DNA of 64,000 bases from Robertkochia aurantiaca (GCF_020166495.1 NZ_JAINZS010000001.1:1-64000), one strand, 5' to 3'; numbered from the stretch's first letter, positions 10,306-19,292 are shown. Numbers and translations: made by a program. Notes: generated by a model not told the origin, from the sequence alone.

Positions 10306-10986
10306 TTAGTCGTCAGAGAGCAGGTCAGGGCGTAATTCCTGAGTGCGTTCCAGCGCCTTCTGCTCCCTCCATTTTTCGATTTTCGGGAAGTTGCCGCTCA
10401 GCAGAATCTCCGGAACCTTGTGGCCCTTATATTCAGCCGGACGGGTGTATACCGGGGGAGCCAGAAGATTGTCCTGAAAGGTGTCGGTCAGGGCAGAGGT
10501 TTCATCATTGAGTACGCCGGGGATCAGCCGTATTACCGCATCACACAATACAGCGGCCCCGAGCTCTCCACCTGAAAGCACATAATCACCGATAGAGATC
10601 TCGCGGGTGATGAACAGATCCCGTACCCTTTGATCCACTCCCTTGTAATGTCCGCACAGGATGATCAGGTTCTCCTTCAGCGACAGTTCATTGGCGATCC
10701 CCTGATTCAGCCGTTCTCCGTCGGGTGTCATATAGATCACCTCATCATACTTCCGTTCGCTTTGCAGGGCAGTAATGCATTTATCAATGGGTTCGATCAT
10801 CATAACCATTCCTGCCCCGCCCCCGAACTGGTAATCGTCTACGGTGCGATACTTGTTGGTGGTGTAATCTCGCAGGTTGTGAAAATGAACCTCAACCAGC
10901 CCCTTATTTATAGCTCTTTGCATAATGGAACCTTCAAAAGGACTTTTTATAAGGTCAGGCAATACGGTAATGATATCGATTCGCAT
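10306..10986 (-). CDS. trmD: tRNA (guanine37-N1)-methyltransferase
   Basis: A 226-residue SPOUT methyltransferase that places m1G at position 37 of tRNAs. The signatures [25 protein letters not shown] and [13 protein letters not shown] give the trefoil-knot SAM site. The start was set at 10986 ([12 protein letters not shown]), the standard TrmD N-terminus; an ATG eight codons upstream (11010) gives an atypical extension and overlaps the promoter box. It is upstream of rplS and downstream of a coiled-coil membrane protein gene. Confidence 0.96.
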   Translation of the reverse strand: MRIDIITVLPDLIKSPFEGSIMQRAINKGLVEVHFHNLRDYTTNKYRTVDDYQFGGGAGMVMMIEPIDKCITALQSERKYDEVIYMTPDGERLNQGIANELSLKENLIILCGHYKGVDQRVRDLFITREISIGDYVLSGGELGAAVLCDAVIRLIPGVLNDETSALTDTFQDNLLAPPVYTRPAEYKGHKVPEILLSGNFPKIEKWREQKALERTQELRPDLLSDD

Positions 10987-11007
10987 CTTTCTTGGATTTT
11001 CGACGGA

Positions 11008-11015
11008 CAAATTTA
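11008..11015 (-). promoter_or_regulatory. -7 box TAAATTTG for trmD
   Basis: Minus-strand TAAATTTG fits TAnnTTTG and lies 21 bp before the TrmD start at 10986. It also argues against the upstream ATG at 11010, which falls inside the box. Confidence 0.6.
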
Positions 11016-11050
11016 CTTATAGTTCAGGGAATCTCAGCTCCCCTTAAAAT

Positions 11051-11079
11051 AAAAAACTCCCTATATTATAAAGGGAGTC
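11051..11079 (-). terminator. Terminator after the coiled-coil membrane protein gene
   Basis: The minus strand has ACTCCCT, a 10-base loop and AGGGAGT, followed by TTTTTATTTT. It sits 28 bp after the stop at 11107, so that gene and trmD are separate transcripts. Confidence 0.8.
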
Positions 11080-11106
11080 TTTCGGGTATCGTTTTTATGG
11101 CCTTAC

Positions 11107-11727
11107 CTATTTGCTTTTAGCCATTTTCTGTTTGTTGATCTCATCCTGAAGTGCTCTTCTGGCTTTCTGTTCCCGTTCAAGAGCCTTTCTCCTGTGTTCC
11201 TCGTATTCAGATTCAAGTTCTGCCAGGTTCTGACGTGCCTCCCGTGTAATGGTATTGGCATTTTTAAACTTATAGATGAATAACAATAATACAAGAGTCA
11301 GCAGGGCAATCAGACCCCACATGATCGCTTTATAGGTGGGTTTATTGATCAGGGCTCCAAAAAACGAAATACTGTCTTTTTCGTTGGTTACCTGTGCCAG
11401 CTGATCGTTACTGCTGGCCAGATCCCTTTTCAACCCGTCAATCTCAGCATCCTGCTTGGCTGTTATAGCCGCCTCGGAAGCTAATTCCTTTTCAAGCCTG
11501 GCTACCGTATCGAGCACGTTTCGGCGCAACAGGTTTAAACTCTCGGTTTTAATAACCTTATAATTCTTGTACCGGTTCGATTTGTTGATAACGAATTCAA
11601 ATTGATCGTCTATGTCTCCGGTCTGAAGCGTATTTTCATCGTCGGCTTCAGATTGAGCAAAAAGGCTTCCGGATGCCAATAACAACATCGTAAGTACAGT
11701 AAAAAGGTTCTTGATCGTCATCTTCAT
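11107..11727 (-). CDS. Secreted or periplasmic coiled-coil protein with one membrane span, unknown function
   Basis: A 206-residue protein. A signal peptide (residues 1-24, ending SGSLFA-QSEADD) is followed by a polar region and a long heptad-rich coil (about 60-115). A single hydrophobic span (about 134-153) and a second charged helix of about 45 residues ending in lysines come next. Homologues next to trmD in flavobacteria are, as I recall, sometimes labelled as tRNA methyltransferase, but I see no SPOUT or SAM motif, so such a label would be wrong here. It has its own -7 box and terminator. Confidence 0.75.
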   Translation of the reverse strand: MKMTIKNLFTVLTMLLLASGSLFAQSEADDENTLQTGDIDDQFEFVINKSNRYKNYKVIKTESLNLLRRNVLDTVARLEKELASEAAITAKQDAEIDGLKRDLASSNDQLAQVTNEKDSISFFGALINKPTYKAIMWGLIALLTLVLLLFIYKFKNANTITREARQNLAELESEYEEHRRKALEREQKARRALQDEINKQKMAKSK

Positions 11728-11750
11728 GTCCTAAAAATTTACTTGGGGTG

Positions 11751-11758
11751 CAAAGTTA
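11751..11758 (-). promoter_or_regulatory. -7 box TAACTTTG for the coiled-coil protein gene
   Basis: Minus-strand TAACTTTG fits TAnnTTTG and lies 23 bp before the start at 11727. Confidence 0.6.
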
Positions 11759-11820
11759 AGTTTTTAGTTGGTAACGGCCACATTTATAAGTTATTGTTTT
11801 TCGACGGTAAAAATATGCCA

Positions 11821-13269
11821 TTAATAGTAAGTAAAGCGTCTTACCTTCGAAATGTACTTGGCCAGACGTACTACCTGATGACTGTAACCGAACTCATTAT
11901 CGTACCAGATATATAATACGGTGTTCTTTCCGTCTTCTGATACTATGGTGGCCTTGCTGTCGAATATGGCAGGAGCCGATGTGCCGACTATGTCAGACGA
12001 AACCAGCTCGTTATTCATCGAATACTTGATCTGTTCCACCAGGTCACCTTCCAGGGCTGCCTTGCGAAGCAGGCTGTTGATCGTATCCTTGTCAGCGCCC
12101 TTTTCGAGTTCCAGGTTCAGTACAACCAGTGAACCGTTTGGAACCGGAACCCTGATGGCGTTTGAAGTTAATTTACCCTCCAGGTCAGGCAGGGCCTTGG
12201 CAACAGCTTTTCCTGCTCCGGTCTCGGTGATCACCATATTCAGGGCAGCAGCTCTTCCACGACGATATTTTTTGTGCATGTTATCAACGAGGTTCTGATC
12301 GTTGGTATAGGCGTGTATGGTTTCCAGGTGGCCTTTTACGATTCCTATTCCATCATTAACCACTTTCAGAATAGGGGTGATGGCATTGGTGGTGCAGGAG
12401 GCCGCCGAAAATATATCGATCTTGTCAGGATTATAGGCTTTGTGATTTACCCCGTGTACAATGTTCGGAACGCCTTTACCCGGAGCAGTAAGCAATACCT
12501 TTGCCGCTCCTTTGGCTTTCAGGTGTCTTCCGAGTGCTTCATGATCACGAAAGGCACCGGTGTTGTCTATGATGAGCGCATTATCGATACCGTAAATAGT
12601 ATAATCGATATCTTCAGGACGATCGGCGCTGATCATTTTAACCGTACTGCCGTTGATGATCAGGGACTGTGAGGAAGCATCGATGTCGACTGTTCCCGGA
12701 AAGTCGCCGTGAACCGAATCGTTTTCCAGCAGGGAGGCTCTTTTGAGCAGTACCTCTTCGTTGATCTCTCCACGGGTTACGATAGCTCTCAATCGCAATT
12801 GAGAGCCGCTTCCGGTTTTAAGCATCAATTCCCGGGCCAGCAACCTGCCGATTCTCCCGAAACCATAAAGTACCACATCTTTGGGTTCGATGTCTTTTGC
12901 ATTCTTTGCGTCTCTGAGTTTGTGCATCACAAAGGCATTGGCATCTTCGTACCGGTTGTCGTCCATGTGAAATTCATAGGTCAGCTTACCGATATCGATC
13001 TTTGCCGGTGGCAGTTTCATGTCCTGAATAGCCTGGGCGATCTGAACCGAATCATAAATGGAGATCGGTTTACTCACGAAATCACCTGCGTATTTATGTA
13101 AATTCATAACCTCACTGATGCTCTTGTCGATCAGCTGATTCCTGAAAAGTACCAATTCGATGGAGCGGTCATACCAGAGATCACTTACGATTTTGATGAA
13201 TTCGACGGTGGCCTTGCGGCGGTCTGACTGCAAAGCGAGTTCTCGATCATAGGAAGTAATAGAAGCCAT
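11821..13269 (-). CDS. gap: Glyceraldehyde-3-phosphate dehydrogenase, long form
   Basis: A 482-residue enzyme that oxidises glyceraldehyde-3-phosphate to 1,3-bisphosphoglycerate. The Rossmann motif GFGRIGR is at 136-142, the catalytic cysteine in SAASCTTNAI is Cys292, and HAYTNDQ follows. A segment of about 130 residues precedes the GAPDH fold, which normally totals about 335 residues; this long form is known in Bacteroidota, and the role of the extension is not evident. A TACTTTTG box is 29 bp upstream. No strong terminator follows. Confidence 0.93.
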   Translation of the reverse strand: MASITSYDRELALQSDRRKATVEFIKIVSDLWYDRSIELVLFRNQLIDKSISEVMNLHKYAGDFVSKPISIYDSVQIAQAIQDMKLPPAKIDIGKLTYEFHMDDNRYEDANAFVMHKLRDAKNAKDIEPKDVVLYGFGRIGRLLARELMLKTGSGSQLRLRAIVTRGEINEEVLLKRASLLENDSVHGDFPGTVDIDASSQSLIINGSTVKMISADRPEDIDYTIYGIDNALIIDNTGAFRDHEALGRHLKAKGAAKVLLTAPGKGVPNIVHGVNHKAYNPDKIDIFSAASCTTNAITPILKVVNDGIGIVKGHLETIHAYTNDQNLVDNMHKKYRRGRAAALNMVITETGAGKAVAKALPDLEGKLTSNAIRVPVPNGSLVVLNLELEKGADKDTINSLLRKAALEGDLVEQIKYSMNNELVSSDIVGTSAPAIFDSKATIVSEDGKNTVLYIWYDNEFGYSHQVVRLAKYISKVRRFTYY

Positions 13270-13298
13270 TGCGTATGATATTGTTTAGAAATTTCGGG

Positions 13299-13306
13299 CA
13301 AAAGTA
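13299..13306 (-). promoter_or_regulatory. -7 box TACTTTTG for gap
   Basis: Minus-strand TACTTTTG, an exact TAnnTTTG match, 29 bp before the GAPDH start. Confidence 0.6.
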
Positions 13307-13343
13307 TATATTTCAAACGTTTTCGTAAAATAAAATACAGGAA

Positions 13344-13368
13344 ATAAAAAGGCCGCCTTTTGGCGACC
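13344..13368 (-). terminator. Terminator after the Deg protease gene
   Basis: The minus strand has GGTCGCC (13368-13362), loop AAAA, GGCGGCC (13357-13351), then TTTTTATTT. It lies 31 bp after the protease stop and insulates gap from it. Confidence 0.8.
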
Positions 13369-13399
13369 CTTGATTCGATTATTCGATAAGTTGCAGCTG

Positions 13400-14800
13400 C
13401 TAATCCCGAAAGATCAGTCGTTCGCGTTCCCCGCTCTCATCCATGGTTACAATACTTACCACCCCATAACGCCGGGCTTCTTCCATAGCTTCTTTTACGT
13501 CATCAACGTCTTTAATAGCAGTATCATTGATCTGTATAAGCAGCTTGCCTGTAAAGGCCTGGTTTCTCAGATTCCAGCCTGCATCGACTATCTTTACACC
13601 ATCCTGGCCTCCGAATCGCTTACGGTCGTTACGACTTTGTTCCTTAACAGAAAGATCGATGGCCTCTATTTTATAAGTGGTATCCTTTAAAAGTGTCACC
13701 GGCACTTCTAAGGTTTCATCGTCCCGCAGTATGGTAACCACCACTTCATCGTCAGGTCGTTTACTGCGCAGGTAGCCGGCAAGGTCAGAGAATTTTCTGA
13801 TCTTCACCTGGTCGATCTCCTTGATAATATCACCTGATTGCAGTCCGGCACGGTCTGCCCCTGAGTCTTCGACCACGTCGGCAATATAGATACCCTGTGA
13901 TTCAGTTACTCCAAGATTCTCCGGATTTACCACGCCGAGGTCAGATCCGTTGATCCCGAGTATTCCGGTCTGAACATTTCCGTATTCCATCAGATCTTCC
14001 ACCACTTTCTTGGCAATGTTGCTGGGAACCGCGAAAGAATATCCCACGTAAGAGCCTGTAGAGGAGGTGATGGCCGTGTTGATCCCGATCAGCTCTCCGT
14101 TGATGTTAACCAGGGCTCCGCCACTGTTCCCGGGGTTTACCGCCGCATCGGTCTGTATGAAAGACTGAAATTTTGTGTCGTATTCATTCAGATCCCTCGC
14201 CTTGGCACTGATGATCCCTGCCGTTACGGTTGAAGTGAGGTTGAACGGATTTCCTACCGCCAGTACCCATTCTCCTATCTGGGTGTAGTTGGAATCTCCG
14301 AATACCAGGAAAGGAAGTTCTTCTTCCGCTTCCACCTTTAACAGGGCGATGTCGGTTTCAGCATCAGCTCCTATCAATTCGGCCTTATAGGTTTTGTTGT
14401 TATTAAGTGTGATCTGTAATTCGCTCGAGTTGGCGATTACATGATTATTGGTTACGATATAACCATCGGGAGATATAATCACCCCCGATCCTGTTCCCAC
14501 CTGAGCTCTGCCACTTCCGCCATATCCGTAGATAAAGTCGCGAATACTGGAAGGACCTCTGTTTATGGTCAGGTTTTTAACGTGAACTACAGCGTTCACT
14601 GTTTCTTTTGCAGCCTCTGTAAAATTGATGTTATCAGGTGCCTTCAGGCTGTTGGGGTCGTATGATGCCGTTACAAATTTCGCTTCAGGTTCTTCTCTTT
14701 CGAGTATCACATCTTGCTTTCCGAAGAAGAAGATATAAGCGCCAAGAGTAAGCGCACCACTAAATAAAGACACCAAAAACAAACTTGAAATTCTTTTCAT
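13400..14800 (-). CDS. Deg-type periplasmic serine protease with PDZ domains
   Basis: A 466-residue trypsin-fold protease of the DegP/DegQ/DegS group for envelope protein quality control. An N-terminal hydrophobic segment (about 5-26) acts as signal or anchor. The catalytic triad is visible: His120 in TNNHVIANS, Asp150 in ETDIALLKV and Ser226 in NPGNSGGAL. A first PDZ domain follows (about 275-370, GIYIADVVEDSGADRAGLQSGD), and a second, weaker PDZ-like region closes the protein (DAGWNLRNQAFTGKLLIQIN). Transcribed alone, with a terminator downstream. Confidence 0.92.
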   Translation of the reverse strand: MKRISSLFLVSLFSGALTLGAYIFFFGKQDVILEREEPEAKFVTASYDPNSLKAPDNINFTEAAKETVNAVVHVKNLTINRGPSSIRDFIYGYGGSGRAQVGTGSGVIISPDGYIVTNNHVIANSSELQITLNNNKTYKAELIGADAETDIALLKVEAEEELPFLVFGDSNYTQIGEWVLAVGNPFNLTSTVTAGIISAKARDLNEYDTKFQSFIQTDAAVNPGNSGGALVNINGELIGINTAITSSTGSYVGYSFAVPSNIAKKVVEDLMEYGNVQTGILGINGSDLGVVNPENLGVTESQGIYIADVVEDSGADRAGLQSGDIIKEIDQVKIRKFSDLAGYLRSKRPDDEVVVTILRDDETLEVPVTLLKDTTYKIEAIDLSVKEQSRNDRKRFGGQDGVKIVDAGWNLRNQAFTGKLLIQINDTAIKDVDDVKEAMEEARRYGVVSIVTMDESGERERLIFRD

Positions 14801-14907
14801 AGATTCTTCTTTATTTTTAGCAGTTCTACTTTAAAATTACTTTAATATTGGGGTCCGGGACCGTTTTTAACCGGACTTTAACAATGGCAAAACACTGAAC
14901 ATTATTG

Positions 14908-14915
14908 TATATTTG
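14908..14915 (+). promoter_or_regulatory. -7 box TATATTTG for dapF
   Basis: Exact TAnnTTTG match ending 7 bp before the ATG at 14923. Transcription would start at or within a few bases of the start codon, so the mRNA would be leaderless or nearly so. Confidence 0.55.
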
Positions 14916-14922
14916 CCGCATT

Positions 14923-15714
14923 ATGCCAATGGAAATAAAATTTTATAAATATCAGGGTACCGGTAATGATTTTGTCGTTATCGATAACCGACGTAACAAC
15001 TTTCCCAAAAATAATACCAAACTCATTTCGGGGCTTTGCAATCGTCGCTTCGGAATCGGGGCAGACGGGTTGATCCTGCTCGAGGAATCGTCGCAGGCTG
15101 ACTTTTGCATGGTCTATTACAATGCCGATGGCAGGCAGAGTAGTATGTGTGGTAACGGGGGGCGCTGTATCGTAGCTTTCGCAGCTGATCTCGGGCTTGT
15201 TGGTAAGAGCTGTAGTTTTATGGCGGTCGATGGGCTTCATGAGGCAAAAATAGCAGCAGATGGAACGGTTTCTCTGAAAATGATCGATGTAGATACGGTC
15301 GATGTTTTTGAGCATTATTCCTTTCTGGATACCGGATCGCCGCACCATGTTCAGGAAGTCAATGACCTGCATACCTTCGATGTGAATAAAGAGGGGAGCC
15401 GTTTGCGCTATGGTAAGTATGGCAAGAAAGGCAGCAATATCAATTTTGTATCTGAAGTCGATACTGACATTTTTGCAGTGAGAACCTATGAAAGGGGTGT
15501 TGAGAATGAAACCTATTCCTGCGGGACCGGTGTGACCGCCGTGGCACTGGCGATGCACAGAAAAGGAAAGACTTCATCTGAGCGTATCATTCTGAGAACC
15601 GAGGGAGGAGAGTTGGCGGTAAGTTTTATGCCACAGGATGATACATATACCGATATCTGGCTCAGCGGCCCGGCTGTTCAGGTTTTCGAAGGACGAATGA
15701 CAATTGAAGGATGA
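14923..15714 (+). CDS. dapF: Diaminopimelate epimerase
   Basis: A 263-residue enzyme that converts LL- to meso-diaminopimelate for lysine and peptidoglycan synthesis. The two catalytic cysteines are Cys76 in MCGNGGRC and Cys200 in SCGTGVTA. The start was set at 14923 (MPMEIKFYKYQGTGNDF); ATG at 14929 is equally possible, while ATG at 14905 lies before the promoter box. The stop overlaps the next start by 4 bp (ATGA), so dapF, an acetyltransferase gene and mltG form a coupled operon. Confidence 0.94.
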   Translation: MPMEIKFYKYQGTGNDFVVIDNRRNNFPKNNTKLISGLCNRRFGIGADGLILLEESSQADFCMVYYNADGRQSSMCGNGGRCIVAFAADLGLVGKSCSFMAVDGLHEAKIAADGTVSLKMIDVDTVDVFEHYSFLDTGSPHHVQEVNDLHTFDVNKEGSRLRYGKYGKKGSNINFVSEVDTDIFAVRTYERGVENETYSCGTGVTAVALAMHRKGKTSSERIILRTEGGELAVSFMPQDDTYTDIWLSGPAVQVFEGRMTIEG

Positions 15715-16241
15715 TCACTCTAAAGGGAAATACCATTTATTTAAGGGCGCTGGAGCCTGAAGACATCGATTTTCTCTATTACCTGGAGAATGATGAAAAC
15801 GTCTGGGAAGTCAGTGAGACGGTGGCTCCCTATTCCAAATATGTGCTAAAGGAATATTTGGCCAACAGTCATCGCGATATCTACGAGGTAAAGCAGCTGA
15901 GACTGGCCATCGTTACCCTCGAACAAGAATTGGTGGGTTTTATCGATCTGTATGATTTTGATCCGCGTAACCGCAGGGCGGGAGTGGGGATCGTGGTATT
16001 GCGGGAAGGACACCGTAATAAGGGGATAGGAGGAGAGGCCCTTTCCCTCATTATAGATTATGCCTTTCAACACCTGAATCTTCATCAGTTATTCGCAAAT
16101 ATTGGTGAAGCGAACCAGGCCAGTATTCATCTCTTCTCGAAAATGGGTTTTGAGAAGGTAGGAGTCAAAAAAGACTGGAACCTGAATGCCGGAAAATTTA
16201 CCAATGAATTGCTCTATCAAAAAATAAACCATGTACATTAG
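15711..16241 (+). CDS. GNAT-family N-acetyltransferase (RimJ-like)
   Basis: A 176-residue GNAT protein. The opening TIYLRALEPEDIDFLYYLENDE resembles the RimJ/RimL-type subgroup, and the acetyl-CoA loop is visible in REGHRNKGIGGEAL. The substrate cannot be inferred; targets in this subgroup include protein N-termini and polyamines. It overlaps dapF by 4 bp and mltG by 11 bp, so it is translated as part of the wall-related operon. Confidence 0.85.
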   Translation: MITLKGNTIYLRALEPEDIDFLYYLENDENVWEVSETVAPYSKYVLKEYLANSHRDIYEVKQLRLAIVTLEQELVGFIDLYDFDPRNRRAGVGIVVLREGHRNKGIGGEALSLIIDYAFQHLNLHQLFANIGEANQASIHLFSKMGFEKVGVKKDWNLNAGKFTNELLYQKINHVH

Positions 16242-17274
16242 AAAGATCTTAGTTGCGGTAGCCCTGTTGGGGTTGGTGGCCGGAGGGGTATTCGTTTATC
16301 ATATCTATACCTCCATTTTCACACCCAATACCGCTTTTCAGAATGAAGAGGCCTACATCTATGTGGGTACCGGGGATTCGTTTACCGACGTAAAAACACA
16401 ACTGGCTCCTTTGCTTAAAAACCTGAGCTCATTCGAACAGATCGCCCGGAAAAAAGGATATGTGAGCAATATAAAGGCGGGGCGATTCGGTATCAGGAAA
16501 GGAATGAATAACAATGAGATCGTTAACTCAATACGCAGCAGAAATATTCCTCTTACGCTTACCTTCAACAACCAGGACCGGCTTGCTGATCTGGCAGGAC
16601 GCATCAGTAATCAGATCGAGGCAGATAGTCTTGAACTGATTAAATCTTTTACAGATGGGGAGTTCCTGAAGGCCAATAATTTTGACGAGCATACCGCGCT
16701 TTCGATGTACATACCCAACAGTTACGAGTTTTTCTGGAATACTTCAGCTGATGAATTCAGAGATCGCATGCTCAAGGAATACAAGCGTTTCTGGAATGAA
16801 GAGCGTACAGAAAAGGCCCGATCCCTTGGTCTCAAGCCGAAGGAGGTGATCACCCTTGCCTCGATTGTTCAGAAGGAAACAGCCATGCCTGATGAAAGAC
16901 CCCGTGTTGCAGGCGTTTATCTCAACCGGCTTAAAAAAGGAATGCCGCTGCAGGCCGACCCTACCGTCATTTATGCGGTAAAAAGACAGTCTGGTGATTT
17001 CGATCAGGTGATCAAAAGGGTGCTTAACCGGGACCTTGTGGTTGATTCACCTTACAATACTTACAGGTATTCAGGTCTGCCACCCGGACCTATCAGTATG
17101 CCGGATATTTCTTCCATTGATGGTGTTTTGAATGCCGAGAATCATGATTTTTACTACTTTGTTGCAGATGTGAACAATTACGGGTATCATAAGTTTGCCA
17201 AGACCCTGTCCCAGCATAATCGCAACGCCAATGAGTACCGTGATTGGATTAACAAGCAAGGAATTAACAGGTAG
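16231..17274 (+). CDS. mltG: Endolytic murein transglycosylase MltG
   Basis: A 347-residue inner-membrane protein that cuts nascent glycan strands and sets their length. An N-terminal membrane span (about 5-27) precedes a LysM-like segment (GTGDSFTDVKTQLAP) and the YceG catalytic domain. The catalytic glutamate is Glu216 in SIVQKETAMPDE, and the downstream YRYSGLPPGPIS motif is intact. Located after dapF and an acetyltransferase gene with overlapping ends. The C-terminus (FAKTLSQHNRNANEYRDW) is typical. Confidence 0.94.
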   Translation: MYIRKILVAVALLGLVAGGVFVYHIYTSIFTPNTAFQNEEAYIYVGTGDSFTDVKTQLAPLLKNLSSFEQIARKKGYVSNIKAGRFGIRKGMNNNEIVNSIRSRNIPLTLTFNNQDRLADLAGRISNQIEADSLELIKSFTDGEFLKANNFDEHTALSMYIPNSYEFFWNTSADEFRDRMLKEYKRFWNEERTEKARSLGLKPKEVITLASIVQKETAMPDERPRVAGVYLNRLKKGMPLQADPTVIYAVKRQSGDFDQVIKRVLNRDLVVDSPYNTYRYSGLPPGPISMPDISSIDGVLNAENHDFYYFVADVNNYGYHKFAKTLSQHNRNANEYRDWINKQGINR

Positions 17275-17321
17275 GTATTTACAGCTTACCGAAGGGTTTT
17301 TGCAGGTTAAATAATTTATAG

Positions 17322-17329
17322 TACTTTTG
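17322..17329 (+). promoter_or_regulatory. -7 box TACTTTTG for the lysozyme-like protein gene
   Basis: Exact TAnnTTTG match 60 bp before the start at 17390, in the gap after mltG. It implies a leader of about 55 nt. Confidence 0.55.
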
Positions 17330-17389
17330 CGGGCTCAATTTCAGAATCTTGACTTTTAGGGAGTTGATATTCTGAAGAATTGTAAATAT

Positions 17390-18025
17390 ATGAGAAAACT
17401 CAGGTTAAAATTAAAGACAGGAATTGTCTTTTTAGTTTTAATTGCAAGTGTAGGATTTACTTTCGACAACGATTACTCCCCCGAATTGATTTTTAGCGCA
17501 ACCGATGATCTGCTGGATTACACTGTGACCAGAGAGAACGACATGGCCATGGATTTGAAGAAACCTCCTTTCCTTGGTAAATCGTTCAACGGATTTAAGG
17601 AAGCACTTGCATACAATGAATCAAGAGGAAATTACTTTGTGGTAAATTCTCTGGGTTACATGGGGAAATATCAGTTTGGATCAGCAACTTTGAGAACCCT
17701 TGGGGTCGAAGACAGGATCGCATTTCTGAATGACCCGAGCTTGCAGGAAAAGGTATTTATTGCGAATCTGCAACGAAATAAATGGGTACTGCGTAAATAT
17801 ATCGACCTGTATGTAGGGAAAACCATAAGCGGAGTTCCTGTTACCGAATCCGGTATCCTGGCAGCAGCCCACCTGGCGGGCCCCGGAAACGTCAAGCGTT
17901 TTCTCAGAACCTGGGGATCCAACGGTTTTGAGGATGCTAACGGAACATCTATCAGGTATTATATGAAGCGTTTCGCCGGCTATGATGTGTCACATATTCA
18001 GGCAGATCGGGCAGCCAGGCTGTAA
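17390..18025 (+). CDS. Secreted lysozyme-like (putative lytic transglycosylase) protein
   Basis: A 211-residue protein with an N-terminal signal segment (hydrophobic 10-24). The central part AYNESRGNYFVVNSLGYMGKYQFG resembles the lysozyme/SLT active-site region; Glu77 is the candidate acid. A later AAAHLAGPGNVKRFL helix also fits that fold. I infer action on peptidoglycan. It follows mltG but has its own -7 box and a strong terminator. Homologues in this group are often labelled as peptidoglycan-binding proteins; no LysM domain is visible here. Confidence 0.75.
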   Translation: MRKLRLKLKTGIVFLVLIASVGFTFDNDYSPELIFSATDDLLDYTVTRENDMAMDLKKPPFLGKSFNGFKEALAYNESRGNYFVVNSLGYMGKYQFGSATLRTLGVEDRIAFLNDPSLQEKVFIANLQRNKWVLRKYIDLYVGKTISGVPVTESGILAAAHLAGPGNVKRFLRTWGSNGFEDANGTSIRYYMKRFAGYDVSHIQADRAARL

Positions 18026-18052
18026 CTAATCCCTGGCATACTAAAAATATAC

Positions 18053-18082
18053 AAGCCTCTGAGAGATCAGGGGCTTTTTTTA
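18053..18082 (+). terminator. Terminator between convergent genes
   Basis: AAGCCTCTGA (18053-18062), loop GAGA, TCAGGGGCTT (18067-18076), then a T run. It ends the lysozyme-like gene; the T run is on the plus strand. Confidence 0.85.
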
Positions 18083-18802
18083 TCAGGCATGAATGATGAA
18101 TATCGCAGGTCTCTTATGAAGACTCACCTCCTGCTTCTCCCACTCGGCTATCGTTTTGGTTTTGATGTATTGAGTGGAAAGCGTGATGTCTGCAGCAATG
18201 CATAATCGTGTGGTGGGTTTCAGATTCTTTACCAGGTCATACATGAGTTTATCATTCCGGTAGGGAGTCTCGATAAAGATTTGCGACTGCTCTGATTCTG
18301 CTGATCGCCTCTCGAGTTGTTTTATGCTATTGCGCCTTTCGTTTTTGTCGATGGGCAAATAACCATTGAAAGCAAAGTTTTGTCCGTTCATACCACTGGC
18401 CATCATAGCAAGCAAGATCGAAGAGGGACCAACCAAGGGTACAACCTCTATCTTTTTCTGATGAGCCAGGTCCACAACAGAGGCTCCCGGATCTGCCACG
18501 CCCGGACAGCCGGCTTCTGAAATAACCCCCATATCTTCACCTTGCAGGCAGGGATCCAGATAGGTAGGGATCTCAGTCGGATCGGTGAACTTGTTCAGCG
18601 GATATAGCTTTAATGAGGGCTGGGACTTTCTGGGGCTGACGTGTTTGATGAAATGGCGTGCCGTTTTTTCGTTTTCCACGATGTAGTGGTCTACCTGCTC
18701 GATGACTCGTTTTACAGAAATGGGTAATACTTCGAGGGGTTCTACCGCTCCCATGGTGGATGGAATAAGGTAAAGTTTTCCGGTTTTTCTGTCGTTTGAC
18801 AT
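18083..18802 (-). CDS. RsmI-like SAM-dependent methyltransferase (tetrapyrrole methylase fold)
   Basis: A 239-residue protein related to RsmI, the 16S rRNA C1402 ribose methyltransferase. Visible features are LYLIPSTMG at the N-terminus, MGVISEAGCPGVADPGA (about 91-107), VVPLVGPSSILLAMMASG and FIETPYRNDKLM. It lacks the C-terminal part of classical RsmI (about 280 residues), so it may be the shorter Bacteroidota paralogue with an unproved substrate. It lies 16 bp after the LMW phosphatase gene, in line with dnaA. Confidence 0.8.
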   Translation of the reverse strand: MSNDRKTGKLYLIPSTMGAVEPLEVLPISVKRVIEQVDHYIVENEKTARHFIKHVSPRKSQPSLKLYPLNKFTDPTEIPTYLDPCLQGEDMGVISEAGCPGVADPGASVVDLAHQKKIEVVPLVGPSSILLAMMASGMNGQNFAFNGYLPIDKNERRNSIKQLERRSAESEQSQIFIETPYRNDKLMYDLVKNLKPTTRLCIAADITLSTQYIKTKTIAEWEKQEVSLHKRPAIFIIHA

Positions 18803-18818
18803 CTGAATATTGCTTTGT

Positions 18819-19292
18819 TTAGCTCTGCCTTCCGGCCTCAGGATAGTGATTCCTCAGAAAGCCGTCGCATGCCCGGGTTAAAAGGTCATATACTTTCTCG
18901 AAGCCGTCTTTTCCACCGTAATAGGGATCAGGAACTTCCCTCGTCGAGGTGTCAGGGGCATATTCCAGTATCATTCGAACTTTTTTGCGGTCTTCTTCAT
19001 CTCGGGCTTTAGCAATGACATCGTTGAAATTGCTTTGGTCCATGACCAGAATATGATCGAATTCGTCAAAATCTGATGTTTTGAATTGTCTGCCCCGCTG
19101 TGAGGTGATGTCGATCCCGTATTTGCGGGCTGTTTCTACCGAGCGTTTATCGGGAGATTCTCCAATGTGATAATCAGAGGTGCCTGCAGAATCAATGATG
19201 AAATCCTCGGGTGCGATACTGCTCATGATACCTTCTGCCAGGGGAGATCGGCAAATATTTCCCAGACAGACCATGAGTATCTTCTTTTTCAT
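18819..19292 (-). CDS. Low-molecular-weight protein-tyrosine phosphatase
   Basis: A 157-residue cytosolic phosphatase. The P-loop CLGNICRSP (Cys9 to Arg15) near the N-terminus and the general-acid loop EVPDPYYGG near residue 124 are both intact, so it should be active on phosphotyrosine or small phosphoesters. Its start overlaps the last base of the dnaA stop, giving a coupled dnaA-phosphatase-methylase unit. Confidence 0.92.
   Translation of the reverse strand: MKKKILMVCLGNICRSPLAEGIMSSIAPEDFIIDSAGTSDYHIGESPDKRSVETARKYGIDITSQRGRQFKTSDFDEFDHILVMDQSNFNDVIAKARDEEDRKKVRMILEYAPDTSTREVPDPYYGGKDGFEKVYDLLTRACDGFLRNHYPEAGRQS

Noticed and set aside
10987-11010. Upstream TrmD start at 11010
   Set aside because: It overlaps the TAAATTTG box and gives an atypical N-terminus.
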